A DNA stretch of 8,741 bases, taken from an uncultured Opitutaceae bacterium (lineage in GTDB: Bacteria; Verrucomicrobiota; Verrucomicrobiia; Opitutales; Opitutaceae). The stretch covers positions 1-8,741 of the forward strand of contig CALFNJ010000718.1 in NCBI GenBank assembly GCA_937902865.1, written 5' to 3'. Shown piece by piece: positions 5,965 to 8,741 of this stretch. The position numbers and the translations under genes were made by a program. The number at the start of each line of letters is the position of its first letter. Position 1 is the stretch's first letter. The notes under the pieces are model-generated. The model did no database searches and had not been told where the DNA came from. It saw nothing but the letters and a program-made list of their open reading frames with translations.

Positions 5965-6408
5965 TCAAACCCCGTCAATTTTCCTGATGCGGGCCAGGTG
6001 ACGTCCGCCTTCGAACTCGGTCGTGAGCCAGACTTTCACAATGTGCAGCGCCTCGGCCTCGGTGATGGTGCGCTGGCCGATCGAGAGCACGTTGCCGTCG
6101 TTGTGCGAACGGTTCCAGATCGCGACCTGCTCGTTCCAGCAGAGCCCGCAGCGGACGCCGCGGACGCGGTTGGCAACGATCGCCTCACCGTTGCCCGAGC
6201 CGCCGAGGACGATGCCGCGCTCGAAATCCCCGCGGGCGACGGCCTCGGCCACCGGCCGGATGAAGTCCGGATAATCGCAGCTGGCGTCGGAATTGGTCCC
6301 AAAGTCCCGCACCGTATGCCCTTCGGCGAGCAGCATGGCCTTGATGGCCTGCTTGTATTTGAACCCGGCGTGGTCGGAGCCGATGGCGATGGTAAAGCGA
6401 CGGGACAT
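5965..6408 (-). CDS. rpiB: Ribose-5-phosphate isomerase B (RpiB/LacAB family)
   Basis: RpiB interconverts ribose 5-phosphate and ribulose 5-phosphate in the non-oxidative pentose phosphate pathway. From the ATG at 6408 the protein is 147 residues, the usual family size, and starts directly before the first strand (FTIAIGSDHAG, 5-15, with D12 and H13). The active-site loop reads GGSGNGE (69-75). The catalytic Cys of the E. coli enzyme (GTGIG context) is absent, and Glu75 occupies the place used by the actinobacterial (M. tuberculosis) type. The phosphate and ring-opening residues are present as SHND (H102) and GGRH (R136, H137). A longer in-frame start at 6480 adds 24 residues with no family likeness. 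The gene is divergent from a lipoprotein gene 80 bp away and precedes the DUF2127 gene. Some family members act on allose 6-phosphate or other sugars. Confidence 0.95.
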   Translation of the reverse strand: MSRRFTIAIGSDHAGFKYKQAIKAMLLAEGHTVRDFGTNSDASCDYPDFIRPVAEAVARGDFERGIVLGGSGNGEAIVANRVRGVRCGLCWNEQVAIWNRSHNDGNVLSIGQRTITEAEALHIVKVWLTTEFEGGRHLARIRKIDGV

Positions 6409-6488
6409 GGTGAGGAAGGGAATGAACCGGAAGGACCGGCGACTGTCCATAGCGATGCCGGTTTTTCCGCCGCAAACCAATTTCCCTC

Positions 6489-6935
6489 ATGAACCCGAAA
6501 GCCTCCCTTCATTCGCGCACGGTGGGTCTGCTGCTGGTGTCGGCGCTGCTGTTGCTGGCCGCCGGCTGCTCTTCGGTGAGTTCGCGCATCTCGAAGAATC
6601 GCGCCGAATACGAGAGCTGGCCGATCGAAGTCCGCGAGAAGGTGGCGGCCGGCCAGGTTGATCTCGGCTTCACCCCGGACCAGGTGCGCATGGCGCTGGG
6701 CGATCCGGAACGTGTGGCGACGCGCACCACGGCGGACGGACAGTCGGAGTCGTGGATTTACCGCAAGCCCAGCCCGCGGATCGGGATTGGCTTTGGCGTC
6801 GGCTCCTACAGCCGCAACAGCGCGGTGGGCGTCGGCGTGAGCAGCGGGGGCTGGCCGCTGCGGCCGGACGAGTCGAAGCGGGTGGTCTTCGAAGGCGGCA
6901 AAGTGTCGTCGGTGGAGAATGCGCAGGCGCGATAG
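6489..6935 (+). CDS. Small SmpA/OmlA-like lipoprotein, paralogue 1
   Basis: The 148-residue product has a lipoprotein signal peptide: a charged start, a hydrophobic stretch (12-25) and the lipobox LAAGC, with C27 as the lipidated residue. The mature part has a BamE/SmpA-like segment, AAGQVDLGFTPDQVRMALGD (53-72), then SESWIYRK (86-93), a Gly-rich stretch (99-121) and the closing strand RVVFEGGKVSSVE (131-143). Domains of this shape lie at the outer membrane and often help assemble or inhibit other envelope proteins; the role here is unknown. It is clearly related to the product at 8082-8543. It starts 80 bp from the divergent rpiB. A 12-bp palindrome (AATCGCGCGATT, 6937-6948) follows its TAG stop. 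Confidence 0.88.
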   Translation: MNPKASLHSRTVGLLLVSALLLLAAGCSSVSSRISKNRAEYESWPIEVREKVAAGQVDLGFTPDQVRMALGDPERVATRTTADGQSESWIYRKPSPRIGIGFGVGSYSRNSAVGVGVSSGGWPLRPDESKRVVFEGGKVSSVENAQAR

Positions 6936-7046
6936 AAATCGCGCGATTGCGGAAGGCGGATTGCGGGTTGCGGAATGGTCGAGCCTCGGAGATCGGAATG
7001 CGCGTGCGTGGACGCGCGCTGAGGTGGAATGGCTCGAAGATTGAAG

Positions 7047-7072
7047 GTAGGGACGGGCGGCCCGCCCGTCCG
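7047..7072 (+). repeat. GTAG-headed REP-like hairpin, second GGACGGGCGG copy
   Basis: GTAG is followed by GGACGGGCGG and CCGCCCGTCC. All 26 bases are identical to the minus-strand copy at 5335-5360. The next GTAG element in the same orientation starts at 7125. Confidence 0.8.
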
Positions 7073-7121
7073 GTTGGACTCGATCCGCTCGTGCGAGGCG
7101 GATTCGAAAGCGGAACTGTTC

Positions 7122-7199
7122 GATGTAGGGGCGTCCCTTGGGACGCCCGGGCTTTCGGTTGGCGACGCGAACGGGTGTCCCAAGGGACACCCCTACATC
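7122..7199. repeat. Convergent pair of GTAG hairpins (BIME-like)
   Basis: Two 27-bp arms, 7122-7148 and 7173-7199, are inverted copies matching at 25 of 27 positions, separated by 24 bp. Each arm is GATGTAG plus its own perfect palindrome: GGGCGTCCC/GGGACGCCC on the left and GGGTGTCCC/GGGACACCC on the right. The two differences between the arms are the two members of a single stem pair (C7132-G7145 against T7176-A7189), so both local hairpins stay perfect. Facing GTAG-hairpin pairs are how REP elements form BIMEs in enterobacteria and pseudomonads. Confidence 0.85.
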
Positions 7200-7218
7200 A
7201 GAGCGTGACGCCGAGCGG

Positions 7219-7229
7219 CCCCCCCCCCC
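7219..7229 (+). repeat. Run of 11 cytosines within a small inverted repeat
   Basis: Eleven consecutive C residues are directly visible, the longest homopolymer in the window. They are followed by GGGCCCG and enclosed by TGACGCC (7206-7212) and GGCGTCA (7238-7244). The tract is intergenic, so slippage would not change a protein. Its length may also be a sequencing uncertainty. Confidence 0.7.
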
Positions 7230-7248
7230 GGGCCCGAGGCGTCATCGA

Positions 7249-7275
7249 GGTGGAGCGCGTTGTCCCTCACGCGCT
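7249..7275 (+). repeat. 27-bp GGTGG hairpin element, copy B1
   Basis: GGTGG is followed by AGCGCGTT (7254-7261), the loop GTCCCT and CACGCGCT (7268-7275). It is identical to 5221-5247 except for one base, C7268, which breaks the innermost stem pair. It faces copy B2 at 7314-7340 across a 38-bp spacer. Confidence 0.82.
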
Positions 7276-7313
7276 GAGAGACGTTGCTTACGTTTGACGC
7301 AGACGGAGCCAAC

Positions 7314-7340
7314 AACGCGTTAGGGACAACGCGTTCCACC
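7314..7340 (-). repeat. 27-bp GGTGG hairpin element, copy B2, abutting the HAD stop
   Basis: On the minus strand GGTGG is followed by AACGCGTT, the loop GTCCCT and AACGCGTT, a perfect 8-bp stem. Its second stem pair is A-T where copies A1 and B1 have G-C. It starts one base after the TGA of the HAD gene, exactly as copy A2 does for the DUF2127 gene. Confidence 0.85.
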
Positions 7341-7341
7341 T

Positions 7342-8019
7342 TCAGGAGACGATCTTCCAGAACGCGGCGGCGTCGCGGAGGTTCTCGAGCACGGCGGTCG
7401 GATGATGGGCGGAGAGCTCGGCAACGGAATGTGAGCCGGTGGCGAGCGCGAGGGTGCGCGCGCCGATGGCGCGGCCGCACTCGATGTCGTGCGGAGTGTC
7501 GCCGATGACCCAGACGCGGTCGGGATCGAAATCCACGCCGGCATGCGCGTGGGCGCGGCGCAGGGCGTGAGGGCCGAGCTCGTTGCGGAGCTCGCTGTCG
7601 TCGGCGAAGGCGCCGAACGGGAAGTGGTGCCACAGCCCATGGAAGCCGAGCTTGATCTCGGCGCCGCGGCGGACGTTGCCGGTGAGCAGACCCTGGACGA
7701 CATCGCCGCGGGCAGCGGCGTCCTGGAGCAGGGCGGCGACGCCGGGCAGCACGCGGGCGTTGGGGTTGGCCAGCTCGGCGGGAAGGGCGGCGAGGTAAGC
7801 CTCGAAGTAGCGCGCGAAATTCTCCTCGGTGGCGGCAAGGCCGAACTTCGTGAAGACGCGGCGCATGATCCAGCGGTCGGTGCGGCCGGCGAAGGCGATG
7901 TCGGCGAGCGAGCCGTCGATCGCGAAAGTGGTTTTCAGCGCGGTCTGCAGCGCGCGCATGCCCGCGCCGCCGGAGCTGATCAAGGTTCCATCAATGTCCC
8001 AGAGAAAAAGTGATTTCAT
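7342..8019 (-). CDS. HAD-superfamily hydrolase, phosphoglycolate-phosphatase-like
   Basis: From the ATG at 8019 the product is 225 residues, with all four HAD motifs. Motif I is DIDGTL with nucleophile D8 and acid/base D10, motif II is LLTGN with T113, motif III is K123 and motif IV is GDTPHD with D174 and D178. A helical cap (about 16-85) between motifs I and II places it in the subfamily I phosphatases such as phosphoglycolate phosphatase and beta-phosphoglucomutase relatives. It should be a Mg-dependent cytoplasmic phosphatase for a small phosphorylated metabolite; the substrate is not evident. The upstream in-frame start at 8055 adds 12 residues outside the fold. It is divergent from a lipoprotein gene 62 bp away and convergent with another. 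Confidence 0.92.
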   Translation of the reverse strand: MKSLFLWDIDGTLISSGGAGMRALQTALKTTFAIDGSLADIAFAGRTDRWIMRRVFTKFGLAATEENFARYFEAYLAALPAELANPNARVLPGVAALLQDAAARGDVVQGLLTGNVRRGAEIKLGFHGLWHHFPFGAFADDSELRNELGPHALRRAHAHAGVDFDPDRVWVIGDTPHDIECGRAIGARTLALATGSHSVAELSAHHPTAVLENLRDAAAFWKIVS

Positions 8020-8081
8020 GACGAACCCGCGCATCCAATTCTGGTCAGTCGGCACACGAAAGACCTTTTTGCGATCCGCCC

Positions 8082-8543
8082 ATGAAAACCGCGAAAACCT
8101 GCCTCGCTTTGGCCGCCCTGGCCGCCACCACTTGGCTCGCGGGCTGCGCGACGCCGGAAGTCCGCATTCGCAAGCATCCGGAGATCGTCCGCGAATTGCC
8201 GCCGCAGCAGCTGGACCTGATCAAGGATGGCAAAGTCGAAACCGGCTTCGACATGGACATGGTGCGGCTGGCGCTGGGCGAGCCGGATCACGTGAAGATC
8301 CGTCCGCAGAGGGACGGCAGCAACGAGGTCTGGATGTACTCCAATTACGAGACGAAGGACGGCCGGCTGCTCTACCGTGGGCTTTATCACCGGTACTATC
8401 TCGCGGGTGATGCGAGCCATCCGTTTTACCTGAATTATTCGCTGCGTCAGGAGCACGACCGTTTCCGCGTCGTGTTCAAGGACCAGAAAGTCGTGGCGAT
8501 CGAGAAGGAGAACGAGACCCCGACGATCGCGCGGCTGAAGTGA
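8082..8543 (+). CDS. Small SmpA/OmlA-like lipoprotein, paralogue 2
   Basis: This 153-residue protein has a lipoprotein signal peptide with the lipobox LAGC, C22 being the lipidated residue. The mature protein shares an ordered set of motifs with the product at 6489-6935. These are an IRK or ISK segment just after the Cys, IKDGKVETGFDMDMVRLALG (47-66), NEVWMYS (81-87) and a closing RVVFKDQKVVAIE (129-141). The middle differs: here it is Tyr-rich (YRGLYHRYYLAGD, 98-110) instead of Gly-rich. It is probably an outer-membrane-anchored periplasmic protein of BamE-like fold with no assignable function. It starts 62 bp from the divergent HAD gene, and there is no purine-rich ribosome-binding site before the ATG. 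Confidence 0.88.
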   Translation: MKTAKTCLALAALAATTWLAGCATPEVRIRKHPEIVRELPPQQLDLIKDGKVETGFDMDMVRLALGEPDHVKIRPQRDGSNEVWMYSNYETKDGRLLYRGLYHRYYLAGDASHPFYLNYSLRQEHDRFRVVFKDQKVVAIEKENETPTIARLK

Positions 8544-8576
8544 GCGTGAACGAACCTCACGATTGATTGCGGGAAA

Positions 8577-8597
8577 AAGTAACCCAATAGGTTACTT
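8577..8597 (-). terminator. Hairpin followed by a T-tract, possible leftward terminator
   Basis: AAGTAACC (8577-8584) and GGTTACTT (8590-8597) form a perfect 8-bp stem with a 5-base loop. On the minus strand the stem is followed by a short T-run, TTTTT including the last two stem bases, which suits a weak Rho-independent terminator for a gene entering from the right edge. It also lies 34 bp past the lipoprotein stop at 8543. An operator is the other reading. Confidence 0.4.
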
Positions 8598-8634
8598 GAT
8601 GCTCAGGCGCACGGCGTGGGTGCGAAACGGATTT

Positions 8635-8711
8635 TTGGCCGCGAAAAGGTGCAGAGGGACGCAAAAAGGAGGATTTCTTTTTTTGCGTCCTATGAGACTT
8701 TTCGCGGCCAA
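8635..8711. repeat. Nested inverted repeat, 77 bp
   Basis: The outer arms TTGGCCGCGAAAAG (8635-8648) and CTTTTCGCGGCCAA (8698-8711) are perfect over 14 bp. The inner arms GGACGCAAAAA (8657-8667) and TTTTTGCGTCC (8680-8690) are perfect over 11 bp. The left half resembles 5184-5213. No gene is visible in 8544-8741. The whole could fold as one long hairpin, and it looks like a small non-autonomous repeat. Confidence 0.8.
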
Positions 8712-8741
8712 CCTCAGATTCATTGTGAGGCGGCAACGAGG

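Larger units (their letters stand above)
6936..7341. other. Repeat-dense region between the convergent lipoprotein and HAD genes
   Basis: These 406 bases separate two convergent genes and contain no believable coding sequence. From the left they hold the palindrome AATCGCGCGATT (6937-6948), a degenerate GATTGCGG-type microrepeat stretch (6946-6980), a GTAG hairpin (7047-7072), a convergent pair of GTAG hairpins (7122-7199), an 11-base C run (7219-7229) framed by TGACGCC/GGCGTCA, and an inverted pair of GGTGG hairpin elements (7249-7340). A 384-codon open frame on the minus strand runs through it but reads through the repeats and into rpiB out of frame. Confidence 0.8.

Noticed and set aside
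5408..5968. Longer DUF2127 start at a TTG overlapping the rpiB stop
   Set aside because: The overlap could indicate coupling, but the added 26 residues are polar and unlike the family, which begins at the ATG at 5890.
6425..6468. AACCGG/CCGGTTTTT inverted repeat between rpiB and the lipoprotein gene, as a terminator or operator
   Set aside because: The stem is only 6 bp with a 27-base loop and lies between divergent genes, where a terminator is not expected.
6036..7190. 384-codon minus-strand open frame
   Set aside because: It reads through the intergenic GTAG hairpins, the reverse strand of the first lipoprotein gene and rpiB in the wrong frame. Its N-terminal part is translated repeat sequence.

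Overview
The window is high-GC bacterial DNA with densely packed genes on both strands. Gene content and repeat style suggest a verrucomicrobial, Opitutaceae-like genome: a fused alpha/beta E1, DUF2127 and UPF0173 proteins, an RpiB with an actinobacterial-type active site, a PadR plus small membrane protein pair, and start codons without Shine-Dalgarno sequences. No rRNA or other marker gene is present, so this assignment is inference.

Layout, left to right. Positions 85-2118 (minus) encode a fused alpha/beta E1 subunit of a 2-oxoacid dehydrogenase; its E2 and E3 partners are not in view. A 395-bp divergent spacer leads to a plus-strand pair: a PadR-family regulator (2514-2846) with a palindromic operator touching its start codon, and an overlapping four-helix membrane protein (2839-3471). 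A minus-strand run follows. From right to left it is rpiB (6408-5965), a DUF2127 membrane protein (5890-5408), an alpha/beta hydrolase (5094-4477) and a UPF0173-type metallo-hydrolase (4221-3538). Two repeat-filled gaps interrupt this run. The right third holds two paralogous small lipoproteins on the plus strand (6489-6935 and 8082-8543). Each is divergent from a minus-strand sugar-phosphate or phosphatase gene (rpiB and a HAD hydrolase). The last 200 bp hold only inverted repeats.

The genes are mostly ordinary metabolism and envelope functions, and I see no defence island, prophage, CRISPR array or biosynthetic cluster. The unusual layer is intergenic. At least two families of small palindromic elements occur. 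One family has GTAG followed by a GC-rich hairpin, the architecture of REP/SMAG elements mobilised by RAYT (Y1) transposases. The second is a 27-bp family with a GGTGG head and an 8-bp stem-loop. It occurs as two inverted pairs, and in each pair one copy begins one base after the TGA stop of a minus-strand gene. Copies differ at paired stem positions, so the hairpins are preserved. Longer nested inverted repeats (4265-4448 and 8635-8711) add to this. No transposase is encoded here, so any mobilising enzyme would have to lie elsewhere.
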